64,000 nucleotides of DNA from Candidatus Eisenbacteria bacterium (GTDB taxonomy: Bacteria > Eisenbacteria > RBG-16-71-46 > JAFGJU01), in NCBI GenBank assembly GCA_026388185.1, contig JAPLKG010000011.1, positions 248,001 through 312,000 of the forward strand. The letters are read 5' to 3'. The translations under genes were made by a program, and so were the position numbers. Position 1 is the first letter of the stretch. Each line of letters opens with the position of its first letter. A model generated the notes under the pieces. That model was not told the origin of the DNA, did no database searches, and saw only the letters and a program-made list of their open reading frames with translations. Shown piece after piece: positions 36,833 through 46,760 of the stretch.

Positions 36833-38962
36833 TTGCGCCTTGGTCTACCAGAGATAGAAGACATCTTTGGGCCTGGTGGAAAACTCTCGAGAGAGATAGC
36901 TGAGTATGAGATCAGGCCTCAGCAGAGTGAGTATGCAAGTCAGGTGCTCGGTGTTTTGAAGGACGGCGGGTCTCTGCTGATCGAGGCCGCCACGGGTGTG
37001 GGGAAGTCCCTCGGTTACCTCATCCCTTCCGTCGCCGTGTCGCTTTCCAGACAATCCCCCGTAATCATCTCCACGAACACGAAGAACCTTCAGGAACAGT
37101 TGATCAACAACGACGTTCCCATAGCTGCCGGGATTCTCGGGAGAGGGTTCACCGCGGCGGTATTGAAAGGAAGGGGCAATTATCTCTGTCTGAGAAAATG
37201 GCGGCAGATCCTGGAAGGCGACAGGAACAAGAGGATGGAGGCCTTTGTCGAGACCATCTCGTCGAGCCTCTCGGGCTTTCCTTCCGGCGACCTGGCTGAG
37301 ATCGGTTGCTCGAAAGACTTTTCTCTCTGGGAAAGGGTGGCGTCGGATCCTACGACCTGTCTTTCTTCGGCGTGTGCACAAGCCGGCAACTGCTACTGGC
37401 GAAAAGCCAAGAGAAGAGCCTCGCAGGCCGACGTGGTCATAGTGAATCATTCGTTGCTGTTTTCGGACGTTGGTTGCGAGCGCACTCTGCTTCCCGAGCA
37501 CGACACAATTATCTTGGACGAAGCGCACAACGTGGAGAGGGTTGCGACCGAGCACTTCGGAGTCGAAGTGACCGGCGCGCGGGCAAAGAGGGAAGTGGGA
37601 AGGCTCGTCTCGACCGGCGGGCTTTTTCAGTCTGTCAGAAGAAAGCTGGGCCGCAGGCTTCCCAAATTGAGGAGACTCGCGATTTCGTCCAAGATTCAGG
37701 AAATCGAGAGAACGCTCGAAGAATTTTCCGGCGTGAGCGAGAGAGCATTCTCTCGCCTTTCCGAGCTCATGCAGGCGATGGGCGTGTGCAACTCGGTTCG
37801 TTTCGGAGACGAGAGGCTTTCTCTCCCCGGCGCTTTTCAAGAGATGACCTTTGCATGTTCGAGGGTCGAAGAGCTTCTGAACGGCCTCCTCTCGAGCGTC
37901 AAAGAGAACGGGGAGCTCATCAAGGACACGGAAGAGCTCGCTGCCGAGATCGCAGGGGCGAGCGAACGTTGGAGGAGTCTGACCTCGAACCTCGTATTCT
38001 TGTGGGAGGCGTCTCGATCCGAGTTCGTCTACTGGGTGGAACAGAGGCACGGTGAGGATCTAGCTCTGAAAGCCTGTCCGGTGTGGGTGAAGGACGAGAT
38101 GCGCGAGCATGTGTTTTCTCAGTTGCGAGCCCTCGTGCTTACCTCTGCAACGATGGCGGTGGCCGGCAGCCTCGATCATTTCATGTTCAGGATGGGACTG
38201 GAGGGAGACTATCAACCCCGCTGTGCAGTGATTGATTCGCCCTTCGATTACAAGCGTCAGGTGACGGTTAGTGTGCCCTACGATTTTGTTGACCCAAGGC
38301 ACGAGCAGTTTGCGTCTTCCACGAGCGAACTGCTGACGAGGTTGTTGGATGCGGCTCCCTACAAGGCGTTGGTGCTCTTCACCGCCTACGATATGCTTGG
38401 GCAAGTCTACGCGATGATTGCCGAGCCGTTGAGAGAGAAGGGTTTCTCCGTCTTGGGCCAGGGCTTGAACGGTGCGCGTTCTCAACTCATCGAATCATTC
38501 AAGTCGTCGCGAAAGGCCGTTCTACTGGGTACGTCCAGCTTCTGGGAAGGAATCGACCTGCCCGGAGAGGCCCTGGAGATGGTTATTGTGGTTCGGCTTC
38601 CCTTTCCCGTACCCGACGAGCCGCTCGTGCTCGCGCGTTGTGAGTCTCTTCTGGCCGAAGGAAGGGACCCGTTCAAAGAGTACTTTCTGCCTGAGGCAGT
38701 CATCAGATTGCGACAGGGCTTCGGCAGACTCATCAGAAGAAAAACCGACAGAGGGGCAGTGATAATACTCGACCCAAGGATTACAAGATCGAGCTACGGC
38801 TCGGTTTTTGTCAGGTCGCTGCCCGGCGTAGTAGAGCCGTGCGCCACGAGCGAACTGCCTGGCAGGATCTCGGCCTGGTTCGGCAAGGCGGCAGAAGAGA
38901 AATCCACGCGCCCGAGGAATCACACGCAGAAGAAGACCGGAAAGAGAGGTCGAGAGGAATGA
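36833..38962 (+). CDS. dinG: DinG/XPD-type ATP-dependent DNA helicase
   Basis: A superfamily 2 helicase of about 709 residues. Walker A is [13 protein letters not shown] box is ILDEAHNVE, and motif VI is [17 protein letters not shown]. Cysteines in NYLCLRKW and [14 protein letters not shown] fit the 4Fe-4S cluster domain of DinG/XPD proteins. There is no N-terminal exonuclease domain. The start is uncertain. TTG 36833 has AAAGGA 8 nt upstream and begins close to [13 protein letters not shown], as in homologues; TTG 36782 (overlapping the thiC stop) and GTG 36728 are longer options. It overlaps hutU by four bases (ATGA). Confidence 0.88.
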   Translation: MRLGLPEIEDIFGPGGKLSREIAEYEIRPQQSEYASQVLGVLKDGGSLLIEAATGVGKSLGYLIPSVAVSLSRQSPVIISTNTKNLQEQLINNDVPIAAGILGRGFTAAVLKGRGNYLCLRKWRQILEGDRNKRMEAFVETISSSLSGFPSGDLAEIGCSKDFSLWERVASDPTTCLSSACAQAGNCYWRKAKRRASQADVVIVNHSLLFSDVGCERTLLPEHDTIILDEAHNVERVATEHFGVEVTGARAKREVGRLVSTGGLFQSVRRKLGRRLPKLRRLAISSKIQEIERTLEEFSGVSERAFSRLSELMQAMGVCNSVRFGDERLSLPGAFQEMTFACSRVEELLNGLLSSVKENGELIKDTEELAAEIAGASERWRSLTSNLVFLWEASRSEFVYWVEQRHGEDLALKACPVWVKDEMREHVFSQLRALVLTSATMAVAGSLDHFMFRMGLEGDYQPRCAVIDSPFDYKRQVTVSVPYDFVDPRHEQFASSTSELLTRLLDAAPYKALVLFTAYDMLGQVYAMIAEPLREKGFSVLGQGLNGARSQLIESFKSSRKAVLLGTSSFWEGIDLPGEALEMVIVVRLPFPVPDEPLVLARCESLLAEGRDPFKEYFLPEAVIRLRQGFGRLIRRKTDRGAVIILDPRITRSSYGSVFVRSLPGVVEPCATSELPGRISAWFGKAAEEKSTRPRNHTQKKTGKRGREE

Positions 38963-40620
38963 ATAGAGAGATCAAAGCTCCCAGGGGGCCGGAGATTTCC
39001 TGTAAGGGATGGCAACAGGAGGCGGCGCTCCGAATGCTGATGAATAACTTGGACAAGGACGTCGCCGAGAAACCCGACGAACTCGTGGTCTATGGAGCAA
39101 GCGGAAAGGCCGCGAGAAATTGGGAGTGCTTCGACGCGATAGTGCGCGAGCTAAAGAAGCTCGAGAACGACGAGACTCTCCTTGTCCAGTCCGGAAAACC
39201 AGTAGGCGTGTTCAAGACACACGAAATGGCGCCGCGCGTTCTCATCTCCAACGCAATGCTTGTGCCTGCTTGGGCGACTCTCGAGAAGTTCTGGGAGCTC
39301 GAAGCCAAAGGCCTCACGATGTACGGGCAGATGACGGCGGGAAGCTGGATTTACATAGGTACTCAGGGCATACTCCAGGGGACCTTCGAAACGCTTGCCG
39401 AATGCGCAAGGCAGCATTTTGGGGCGGACCTGGAGGGCAAGTTGGTGCTGACCGCCGGAATGGGTGGAATGAGCGGAGCGCAGCCCCTCGCCGTAACGAT
39501 GAACGGTGGCGTGTGTCTGGACGTGGAGGTTGACCCCGCCAAGGTCGAGAGGAGGCTAAAGGCGGGCTACTGCGACATGACGGTGAATGACCTGGACGAG
39601 GCGCTCAATCTCTGTGAGTCGGCCTTGAAGAGCCGGAAAGCCCTGTCCGTGGGACTTGTGGGCAACGCCTGCGAGATTCACCCGGAGATCGCCAAACGGG
39701 GGGTCGTGCCGGACGTCGTCACGGATCAGACTTCGGCGCACGACCCGCTTGAGGGATACGTACCTGGTGCGATGACCCTTTCAGAGGCGGGCGAGTTGAG
39801 GAAGAAAGCCCCCGAGGAGTACGTGAAGAGAGCGATCGAGTCCATGGGCATTCAGGTCGAAGCAATGCTCAAGATGAAACAGGGGGGCTCGGTTCTCTTT
39901 GACTACGGCAACAACCTCAGGGCACAGGCCCTCAAAGCCGGGGTAAAGGATGCGTTCTCCTATCCCGGGTTTGTACAGGCTTACGTGCGGCCACTATTCT
40001 GCAGGGGTAAGGGTCCGTTCAGGTGGGTGGCCCTATCCGGTGACCCGAAGGACATCCACAAGACCGACGACGTGATACTCAAAGAATTTCCAGACGACAG
40101 GATTCTCAAGAGGTGGATTCCCCTGGCCAGCGGGCGCGTCAAGTTCCAGGGTCTGCCTGCGCGCATTTGCTGGCTTGGTTACGGAGAGCGAGCGCGGTTC
40201 GGCCGAGTCATCAATCGGATGGTGCGAAGCGGGGAGATCTCGTGTCCCATAGTGATTGGAAGAGATCACCTGGATAGTGGCTCCGTTGCCTCTCCTTACA
40301 GGGAAACCGAAGGAATGAAAGACGGAAGCGATGCCATAGCTGACTGGCCGATACTGAACGCTCTTCTGAATGTCTCTTCAGGCGCGTCCTGGGTGTCGGT
40401 ACATCATGGCGGGGGAGTGGGAATCGGAAACTCCATCCACGCCGGCATGGTGATCGTGGCAGACGGAACCGAGAGCGCGGACAAGAGGCTTGAGCTTGTT
40501 CTGACCAACGATCCCGGGATCGGAGTAGCGAGACACGCCGACGCCGGCTATGATGAGGCGATGGAATTTGCGGTTGAAAAGGGGCTGAGAGTTCCGATGC
40601 TTCCGGCGCGAAAGGAATGA
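38959..40620 (+). CDS. hutU: Urocanate hydratase (urocanase)
   Basis: Second step of histidine breakdown: urocanate to imidazolone propionate, using NAD as an electrophile. The 553-residue length is typical. Visible marks are [18 protein letters not shown], the NAD-binding [30 protein letters not shown], the [14 protein letters not shown] block and [20 protein letters not shown] 38959 overlaps the helicase stop as ATGA with GAGAGGA just upstream, so translation is probably coupled. hutI and ftcD follow, but hutH (histidine ammonia-lyase) is not in the window. Confidence 0.96.
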   Translation: MNREIKAPRGPEISCKGWQQEAALRMLMNNLDKDVAEKPDELVVYGASGKAARNWECFDAIVRELKKLENDETLLVQSGKPVGVFKTHEMAPRVLISNAMLVPAWATLEKFWELEAKGLTMYGQMTAGSWIYIGTQGILQGTFETLAECARQHFGADLEGKLVLTAGMGGMSGAQPLAVTMNGGVCLDVEVDPAKVERRLKAGYCDMTVNDLDEALNLCESALKSRKALSVGLVGNACEIHPEIAKRGVVPDVVTDQTSAHDPLEGYVPGAMTLSEAGELRKKAPEEYVKRAIESMGIQVEAMLKMKQGGSVLFDYGNNLRAQALKAGVKDAFSYPGFVQAYVRPLFCRGKGPFRWVALSGDPKDIHKTDDVILKEFPDDRILKRWIPLASGRVKFQGLPARICWLGYGERARFGRVINRMVRSGEISCPIVIGRDHLDSGSVASPYRETEGMKDGSDAIADWPILNALLNVSSGASWVSVHHGGGVGIGNSIHAGMVIVADGTESADKRLELVLTNDPGIGVARHADAGYDEAMEFAVEKGLRVPMLPARKE

Positions 40621-40660
40621 GCGCGTCGAAAACGACAGTCGCGCTCTTGATGCGAGAGGA

Positions 40661-41983
40661 GTGAGTACTATAGGGACCGCCGATGTCATGATTGTCAACG
40701 CCCTGCAGCTTCTCACGCTCAGGCCGGACGCGAAAGGCTCTCCAAGATCCGGCCGGCAAATGGAGGAGCTTGGAATAATCGAGAACGGGGGCCTGGCGAT
40801 AGCGGACGGGAAGATCACTCAGGTCGGCAAGACGGAGGACGTTCTCAGGGGCAACGGGCTTTCGCCGCACGGTGAGATCATCGACGCCGCCGGCAGGGTC
40901 GTGACCCCCGGGTTCGTCGACTGTCACACTCATGCCATTTTTGCGGGCACTAGAGCTCACGAATTCGAAATGAGACTTCAAGGTCTCTCCTACCTGGAGA
41001 TTGCCGCTGGGGGAGGCGGCATTCTTTCGAGCGTCAGGGCCTTCAGGGCGGCGTCGAATCAGAGGCTGGAGGAAGAAGGGCTCAAGCGACTTGATAAAAT
41101 GCTTCAAATGGGGACCACAACGGTCGAAATCAAAAGCGGTTATGGGCTCTCGACGGCTGATGAAACAAGGGCGCTCGAAGTGATCAACGGGCTATCCAAG
41201 CGACACCCAATGGGCGTGGTTCCGACCTTCCTCGGGGCTCACGAAATCCCGGAGGAATTCAAGCGAGACAAGGAGGCCTACGTTAGTCTCATCACCGAGG
41301 AGCTAATACCTGAGGTTTCGCGCAGGAGACTGGCTCGTTTCTGCGACGTGTTCTGCGAAACGGGCGTGTTCACCGTGGAGCAGTCCGAGCGAATTCTCAA
41401 CTGTGGAAAGCGACACGGACTGGCGCCGAAGATTCACGCCGAAGAGTTCGCAAGATCGGGCGGCTCCGCCGTCGCAGCGCGCGTAGGCGCAGTGAGTGCC
41501 GACCACCTGCTTTGCGCGGAGGAATCCGACATCGATGCCTTGAAGGACGCTGGTGTCATCGCCGTGTTGCTTCCCGGCACTTCGTTCAGCCTTGGTCTGG
41601 GGCGCTACGCGCCGGCCAGGAAAATGATGGAGCGGGGTCTTCCGGTCGCCCTCGCCACGGACTGCAACCCCGGTAGCTCGATGACGGAATCTATGCAGAT
41701 CGTCATCACGCTCGCTTGCGTCGAGATGCGCATGACCGCGGCGGAGGCGATCATCGCCTCCACGATCAATGCAGCCTTTGCAGTCGGGCGTGGCGGCGAC
41801 TGTGGTTCTCTCGAGACGAGTAAAGAAGCGGACGTCTTGATTCTTGATATGGAAGACTATCGCGAGTTGCCTTATCATTACGGAGTCTCTAACGTGCATC
41901 ACGTGGTAAAGAATGGTCGGGTGGTTGTACGTTCGGGTGCAATAGTGGCGCGACAGAGAACGGGCGAGGGTCCGTACGCTTAG
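40661..41983 (+). CDS. hutI: Imidazolonepropionase
   Basis: Third step of histidine breakdown: hydrolyses imidazolone propionate to N-formimino-glutamate. A 440-residue amidohydrolase with metal ligands H89 and H91 in DCHTHAIFAG, the LQGLSYLEIAAGGGGI segment, KSGYGLSTADETR, HAEEFARSGG and ALATDCNPGSS. The GTG at 40661 directly abuts AGAGGA, a poor spacing; ATG 40688 is the alternative start. It lies 40 bases after hutU. Confidence 0.95.
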   Translation: MSTIGTADVMIVNALQLLTLRPDAKGSPRSGRQMEELGIIENGGLAIADGKITQVGKTEDVLRGNGLSPHGEIIDAAGRVVTPGFVDCHTHAIFAGTRAHEFEMRLQGLSYLEIAAGGGGILSSVRAFRAASNQRLEEEGLKRLDKMLQMGTTTVEIKSGYGLSTADETRALEVINGLSKRHPMGVVPTFLGAHEIPEEFKRDKEAYVSLITEELIPEVSRRRLARFCDVFCETGVFTVEQSERILNCGKRHGLAPKIHAEEFARSGGSAVAARVGAVSADHLLCAEESDIDALKDAGVIAVLLPGTSFSLGLGRYAPARKMMERGLPVALATDCNPGSSMTESMQIVITLACVEMRMTAAEAIIASTINAAFAVGRGGDCGSLETSKEADVLILDMEDYRELPYHYGVSNVHHVVKNGRVVVRSGAIVARQRTGEGPYA

Positions 41984-42031
41984 TCGTTCGCCGTGGCGAC
42001 TCAGGAAACGCCACGTAAAGGAGGAGGAAAA

Positions 42032-43570
42032 GTGGCAAGGCTCGTGGAATGCGTACCGAATTTCAGCGAGGGGAAAGACGCCGGCGTCGTGGAGGCGATC
42101 GTAAAGGAGATATGTTCGGTTGACGGGGTCAAGCTCCTGGACAAAGAAATGAACGCCGACCACAACAGGGCAGTAATCAGTTTCATCGGTGAGCCCGAGG
42201 CGGTCGTGGAGGCCGCTTTCAAAGGCGCGAAGAAGGCCCACGAGCTTATTGACCTCAACAAGCACGAAGGTGAGCATCCCCGCATGGGGGCAACGGATGT
42301 AATACCCATTGTTCCGCTCATGAACGTGACGATGTCGGAATGCGTGGAGCTGGCAAAGAGACTTGGCCGACGAATTGGCGAGGAACTTGCTATACCCGTC
42401 TTCCTGTATGAAGCCGCAGCCACCAGGCCTGATAGGGAAAATCTGGCTCAAGTCAGGTCGGGCGAGTTCGAGGGTTTGAGAGAGGCTATTGGAAGAGACG
42501 CTTGCAGGAAACCGGACTTTGGGCCGGAGCAAATCCATCCAACCGCTGGCGCAGTTGCAGTTGGGGCCAGAATGCCCCTCGTCGCGTTCAACGTCAACTT
42601 GGGCACCTCGAACATCTCAATTGCCCGGAACATAGCGAAAGCGATCAGGTTTGCGGACGGCGGCCTGCGCTACGTCAAAGCCCTTGGTTTCGAGCTGAAA
42701 GAAATCGGCCTGGTCCAGGTTTCCATGAATTTGGTCAACACGAAGGGAACCCCCATTCACAGGGTCTTTGCTCTAATAAAGTCTGAAGCTGAACGGTATG
42801 GAGTGCCGATATTAGGAAGTGAGATAGTGGGGCTGATACCCATGGACGCACTGATTGATGTCGCCGAGCATCATCTGAGACTTGAAGGCTTTGAAAGGGA
42901 TCAGATTCTCGAGACACGACTTCTCGGCGCAACGGGAAGTGCGGAATCTACCCTGGCTCAGTATGTGGAAGAAGTGGCCGCGCCATCTGCCGTACCGGGA
43001 GGAGGGAGTGTGTCCGCCCTCGCGGGTGCTCTTTCGTCTGCGCTTTCGGCGATGGTGTGTGGTCTGACTGTTGGAAAGAAAAGGTATGCCGATGTCTGGG
43101 AAGAGATGAAACAGCTCGGAACCGTCTGCGAAACTTCGCGCAAGAAACTGATGAAGCTTGCGGAAGCGGATTCGCGGGCGTTCGAGCAGGTACTGAAGTC
43201 CAGACGAGCGCTCAAGGTCAGGCCGGAAGAAACCGCCAGAAGAGAGGCCTTGAGGGTGGCCACGATGAAGGCCATCGACGTGCCTTTGGAAGTCTGTAGG
43301 GAGAGCGTGAAGATCCTCGAATACTCTAAGATCGCCGCCGAGAAAGGCAACGTCAACTCTGTGAGCGACGCCGGAGTCAGTGCTTGCATGGCTCACTCCG
43401 CGCTCGTCGGAGCCTCGCTCAACGTATTCATAAACCTGGGTTCCGTGGAGGACAAGTCAACGCGGAGCTCTATTCGGCATGAGACCGAAGCTCTGAGAGA
43501 GTCGGGGGAAAAGCTTTTCAGGGAAGTGAGCGGCCTCGTTGAAAGCAGGGTACTTTCAGACTTAGGTTGA
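42032..43570 (+). CDS. ftcD: Bifunctional glutamate formimidoyltransferase / formimidoyltetrahydrofolate cyclodeaminase
   Basis: Final steps of the folate-dependent histidine pathway. The formimino group is passed from formiminoglutamate to tetrahydrofolate, then deaminated to methenyl-THF. The N-terminal transferase domain (about 1-300) has LVECVPNFSEG, LDKEMNADHNRAVISFIG, GEHPRMGATDVIPIVP and IHPTAGAVAVGARMP. The C-terminal cyclodeaminase domain (about 310-512) has AAPSAVPGGGSVSALAGAL and GNVNSVSDAGVSACMA. Fusion of the two is known in animals and some bacteria. GTG 42032 is chosen because AAAGGAGGAGG ends 4-5 nt upstream; an open frame extends to 41993. Confidence 0.94.
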   Translation: MARLVECVPNFSEGKDAGVVEAIVKEICSVDGVKLLDKEMNADHNRAVISFIGEPEAVVEAAFKGAKKAHELIDLNKHEGEHPRMGATDVIPIVPLMNVTMSECVELAKRLGRRIGEELAIPVFLYEAAATRPDRENLAQVRSGEFEGLREAIGRDACRKPDFGPEQIHPTAGAVAVGARMPLVAFNVNLGTSNISIARNIAKAIRFADGGLRYVKALGFELKEIGLVQVSMNLVNTKGTPIHRVFALIKSEAERYGVPILGSEIVGLIPMDALIDVAEHHLRLEGFERDQILETRLLGATGSAESTLAQYVEEVAAPSAVPGGGSVSALAGALSSALSAMVCGLTVGKKRYADVWEEMKQLGTVCETSRKKLMKLAEADSRAFEQVLKSRRALKVRPEETARREALRVATMKAIDVPLEVCRESVKILEYSKIAAEKGNVNSVSDAGVSACMAHSALVGASLNVFINLGSVEDKSTRSSIRHETEALRESGEKLFREVSGLVESRVLSDLG

Positions 43571-43601
43571 ACCCATCGAGCAGCGAACCGGAGAGCCTAA
43601 C

Positions 43602-44852
43602 TTGAACAAGGTCTCGACCATCAAGGCTCAAGCCCAGAAATACCTGTCGAGCGGCAACTATGACAAGGCCCTTGAGGAGTACGAGAAGCTTCTCACGTTG
43701 GAAGAAGTCGATCCCTACGACTACGTCCTTGCAGGGGACGTGCACCTCAAGAAGGGGGATACGACAGGGGCCGTGTCTCTGTACCAGAAGGCCGTGGATG
43801 CGTACGAGAAACTCGGCCTTTACAAGAATGCGGCTGCCATAGGTAAGAGGGCTCTCCGCCTGGACCCGGGGCTCTCCGAGATGTACAAGCAGCTCGGCAG
43901 GATCAGACTCCGCGAAGGTCTTACCACCGAGGCCCTGCAGGATCTCAACAAGTACTACGAAATAAAAATGAGAGAGGGTGACGCCGAGAATGCCACGGTC
44001 GCACTCGAATTGGCATGCAAGGCCAGTCCGCAGGACGTGGAGCTCTCCGAGAAGCTCTGCTCCCTGTACGAACAAAGCCAGAGGAACGAGGATGCGGCAA
44101 AGGAACTTGCCCGCATTTCAAGAGTACTGAGAGACAGGGGTGATGAGGAGGGGGCGGTGAAGTACCACGAAAGGGCGCTCAACGTGGGCGCAGGGACCCT
44201 TTCGGCACCGGAGGGCAAGGATGGGACACGGGGAAGAGAGCCCGTTGCTGAGGCAATGTTCGAGCACGGCGCGAACCCCCTGGCTGAGCCGAGCAGGACT
44301 CCGGGTGAGCCGGAGAGGGTCGCGAAGGATACTTCCTTCCCGGTTTCTTCTGACGAGGCTGCTGCCGGATCTCTCACCGTAAAGGACAAGGCTCGGGCAA
44401 AGGTCTCGGACGTCAACATAGGTCAGATCCTCAAGCAATTCAAGGCGCAGATGGAGAGCAAGGTCGGGCCTGACGACTACCAGTGCCACTATGACCTGGG
44501 AGTCACCTTCAAGGAAATGGGCCTGTACGAAGAGGCGCTGAATGAATTCAGGATGGCCTCGGCGAGTGATGAGTTCAGGGTGAAAGCATTTGAGATGTCC
44601 GGTCTCTGCCATCTCGAGATCGGAGAATACGAGGAAGCGCTTGAAGCATTCAACAGAGCCATCAGGCAGAGGTCGAGGGAAGATCCTGACTATCCCGGTT
44701 TGTGTTTCAGTGTTGGCACATCATTAGAGGCGTTGGGAAAGACGGAGGAAGCGCTGAAGAGCTTCTCTGAGATCGAGTCGCTCAATCCGGAGTTTCCGGG
44801 GCTCAAGAAGAAACTGGAGGCTCTGCGGAACAGGGTCGAGGAGGGGCATTGA
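43602..44852 (+). CDS. TPR-repeat protein
   Basis: A 416-residue protein without a signal peptide. TPR pairs are clear at the N-terminus (KYLSSGNYDKALEEYEKLL, GDTTGAVSLYQKAVDAYEKLG, LGRIRLREGLTTEALQDL). They recur at the C-terminus (YDLGVTFKEMGLYEEALNEF, GEYEEALEAFNRAI, GKTEEALKSFSEIE). A low-complexity linker (~205-270) separates them. Probably a cytosolic protein-protein adaptor; the partner is unknown. TTG 43602 has GGAGAG about 6 nt upstream. The end overlaps the next gene's TTG start. Confidence 0.85.
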   Translation: MNKVSTIKAQAQKYLSSGNYDKALEEYEKLLTLEEVDPYDYVLAGDVHLKKGDTTGAVSLYQKAVDAYEKLGLYKNAAAIGKRALRLDPGLSEMYKQLGRIRLREGLTTEALQDLNKYYEIKMREGDAENATVALELACKASPQDVELSEKLCSLYEQSQRNEDAAKELARISRVLRDRGDEEGAVKYHERALNVGAGTLSAPEGKDGTRGREPVAEAMFEHGANPLAEPSRTPGEPERVAKDTSFPVSSDEAAAGSLTVKDKARAKVSDVNIGQILKQFKAQMESKVGPDDYQCHYDLGVTFKEMGLYEEALNEFRMASASDEFRVKAFEMSGLCHLEIGEYEEALEAFNRAIRQRSREDPDYPGLCFSVGTSLEALGKTEEALKSFSEIESLNPEFPGLKKKLEALRNRVEEGH

Positions 44853-45721
44853 GCAGACTTTCTGAAAAACAGAAGAAGAGTCCGGATTCTGGCTACATCG
44901 ACCTGCATATTCACTCCAACTGCTCGGACAGCCCGCTGTCACCGGGCGAAGTAATCCGCCTTGCGGAGGAGAAAGGTCTCAGGGCCATCGCAGTGACTGA
45001 CCACGATTCGGTCGCGGGTGTGAAGGAGGCGACTGAGAAGGGTGCCGGGGTCGGAATCGAAGTCATCTCCGGAGTGGAGCTGAGTGTGAGCGACGGCGCG
45101 TCCGACATCCACATCCTGGGGTATTTCGTTGACTACGGCGACGAGGAGTTCAGGAACGAGCTTGAGCGCTTCAAGAAAGCGCGGTTCGAGAGAGTCAAGA
45201 AGATACTCGCAAAACTGAAGGACCTCGAAGTTGACATCGCACTCGAGTCGGTGCTCAAGATCGCAGACAACGGCTCGCTCGGAAGGCCCCACGTGGCCGA
45301 GGCGTTGCTGAACAGCGGATACGTGGACACCTTTGAGGAAGCGTTTCGCAGATACATTGGGCATCGCTCTCCTGCCTACGTTCCCAAGATGCTGCTTTCT
45401 CCTGGAGATGCCTTCAGAATAGTGGAAAGGGCCGGGGGAATATCGGTCCTGGCGCATCCCGGCACCGTTCAAAGGGACGACTTGATTCCCGAGTTCGTCG
45501 AGCTCGGCATGAAGGGGATCGAAGTCTGGCATCCGAAGCACGACAGGGGTACCGTCAGATATTACATGGAGCTGGCCAAGAGATACGGTCTCGTCGTGAC
45601 CGGCGGTTCGGATTATCACGGATTCAGGACCGCAAACGCCGGCATCGGCTCGGAGAGAGTGCCTTACTCCGTGCTCGTAAGCCTGAAACAGGCGATCGTC
45701 AAGCCGGCCGCCACCGCGTAG
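44849..45721 (+). CDS. PHP-domain phosphoesterase (TrpH/RNase AM-like)
   Basis: A 290-residue metal-dependent PHP protein. Motifs: YIDLHIHSNCSDS near the start, VTDHDSVAGV, SGVELSVSDGASDIHILGYF, the VLAHPGTVQ segment and GGSDYHGF near the end. Relatives include the 3',5'-nucleotide bisphosphatase/5'-3' exoribonuclease RNase AM (TrpH/YciV), which is the likeliest role. TTG 44849 overlaps the TPR stop (TTGA) behind GAGGAGGGG, giving translational coupling. It is the last gene of the thiC-ftcD run. Confidence 0.88.
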   Translation: MSRLSEKQKKSPDSGYIDLHIHSNCSDSPLSPGEVIRLAEEKGLRAIAVTDHDSVAGVKEATEKGAGVGIEVISGVELSVSDGASDIHILGYFVDYGDEEFRNELERFKKARFERVKKILAKLKDLEVDIALESVLKIADNGSLGRPHVAEALLNSGYVDTFEEAFRRYIGHRSPAYVPKMLLSPGDAFRIVERAGGISVLAHPGTVQRDDLIPEFVELGMKGIEVWHPKHDRGTVRYYMELAKRYGLVVTGGSDYHGFRTANAGIGSERVPYSVLVSLKQAIVKPAATA

Positions 45722-45810
45722 GACTCGCTTCCCGCCGCCCGGCAAACCAAGAATCCAAGAGCCCATACTTTGTTGTACATCTACCCCGTTATCGCGGCGC
45801 GAAATTCCTA

Positions 45811-45838
45811 TTGACTCCCCGGGGAGATTTATTATACG
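45811..45838 (+). promoter_or_regulatory. Promoter of the B12-uptake operon
   Basis: TTGACT (45811-45816), 16-base spacer, TATACG (45833-45838), about 65 bases before the cobalamin riboswitch core. Position and direction fit. Confidence 0.5.
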
Positions 45839-45901
45839 GTTTGAGAGAGAGCAGAAAGGAAGGTGAGAAGGAGAAGAGAGCGAAGCTGAACATAGTAAGA
45901 C

Positions 45902-46062
45902 TTGCGCAGGAAAGTGCGTTCTGCACAGGGAAGCTGGTGGAAGTCCAGCACGGCCCCGCCACTGTAAGCGGGTAGGAATCCGCAAGAAGCCACTGGGAAA
46001 TTTCTCCCGGGAAGGCGCGGTTTGTTCCGACGATCCGCGAGTCAGGAGACCTGCTTGCGCAA
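45902..46062 (+). ncRNA. Cobalamin riboswitch
   Basis: The aptamer is recognisable by GGGAAGCTGGTGGAAGTCCA, then GGCCCCGCCACTGTAAGCGGG, and the B12 box AGTCAGGAGACCTGC (46040-46054). The ends pair through TTGCGCA (45902-45908) and TGCGCAA (46056-46062) as P1. Adenosyl- or other cobalamin binding would switch the downstream terminator. It controls the S component and TonB receptor genes that follow. Confidence 0.95.
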
Positions 46063-46100
46063 TTGCATGAGACCTTCGACGGAAGGTTGATGGCGCGTGA

Positions 46101-46130
46101 CCCTCACCCTGTCGTTGGTGAGGGTTTTTT
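46101..46130 (+). terminator. Riboswitch expression-platform terminator
   Basis: An 8-bp stem CCCTCACC / GGTGAGGG (46101-46108, 46117-46124) with an 8-base loop and six Ts. It stands 38 bases after the aptamer and before the first gene, so control is probably by transcription termination when cobalamin is plentiful. Confidence 0.85.
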
Positions 46131-46158
46131 GGTTTTTGGTGTTTCGAGGAGCACAAAC

Positions 46159-46743
46159 TTGACCGGCCCGAAAAAGACGATGCCCGCCGAGCAGACTCCA
46201 GCTACCGAAAGGATAACTTCCGTGGGGCGGATGACGACCCCCAAGAAGATCGCCCTTGCAGGCCTTCTGTCGAGTCTCGCCGTCGCACTCGGGTTTATGC
46301 TCATTGCCGTTCCCAACGTCGAACTTATGACCCTCACGGTGTTCGTTGCGGGTGGTTTGCTTGATCTTCGAGGCGGGCTACTGGTAGGCGTGGTGTCCAT
46401 GCTCATTTACTCCATCGCAAACCCCATGGGCGTTGCGGTCCCCCTGGTGACGGTATCTCAGGTAGCGGGCATGGCCATGGTGGGTGCGGCGGGTGCTGCG
46501 ACGCCCTGCGTGAGACGCGTCTGGAAAGGACGGACGGCCCGAAATATCATTCTTGCCTCCGCCGGTCTTCTGGTGACCATCGCCTACGACGTCCTCACGA
46601 ATCTCGCACTCGGCCTGTCGATGGGGACCGTTGCCGTAGTGCTGGCGGCAGGGCTCGTGTTTTCGATGGTTCATTTCGTCTCGAACGCGCTGATTTTCTT
46701 TTTCCTGGCTGACGTGCTTCTCTCGATGGGAGAGAGACTTTGA
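46159..46743 (+). CDS. ECF-transporter S-component-like membrane protein, probably for cobalamin
   Basis: A 194-residue membrane protein with about five to six hydrophobic segments (IALAGLLSSLAVALGFML, LTVFVAGGLLDLRGGLLVGV, VSMLIYSIANPMGV and others). The opening pattern (short basic start, ALxxAL-type helix, then a small glycine-rich region with NPMG) fits ECF S components, which bind the vitamin and work with a shared EcfAAT module. TTG 46159 is chosen because GAGGAG lies 7 nt upstream and it falls after the terminator; an ATG at 46063 lies before the terminator stem. The riboswitch implies cobalamin or a precursor as substrate. No EcfA or EcfT is in the window. Confidence 0.78.
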   Translation: MTGPKKTMPAEQTPATERITSVGRMTTPKKIALAGLLSSLAVALGFMLIAVPNVELMTLTVFVAGGLLDLRGGLLVGVVSMLIYSIANPMGVAVPLVTVSQVAGMAMVGAAGAATPCVRRVWKGRTARNIILASAGLLVTIAYDVLTNLALGLSMGTVAVVLAAGLVFSMVHFVSNALIFFFLADVLLSMGERL

Positions 46744-46760
46744 GATTGAAGGAGGAGAAC

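Noticed and set aside
36845-38050. 401-codon open frame on the - strand
   Set aside because: Antisense to the DinG-like helicase and without recognisable motifs.
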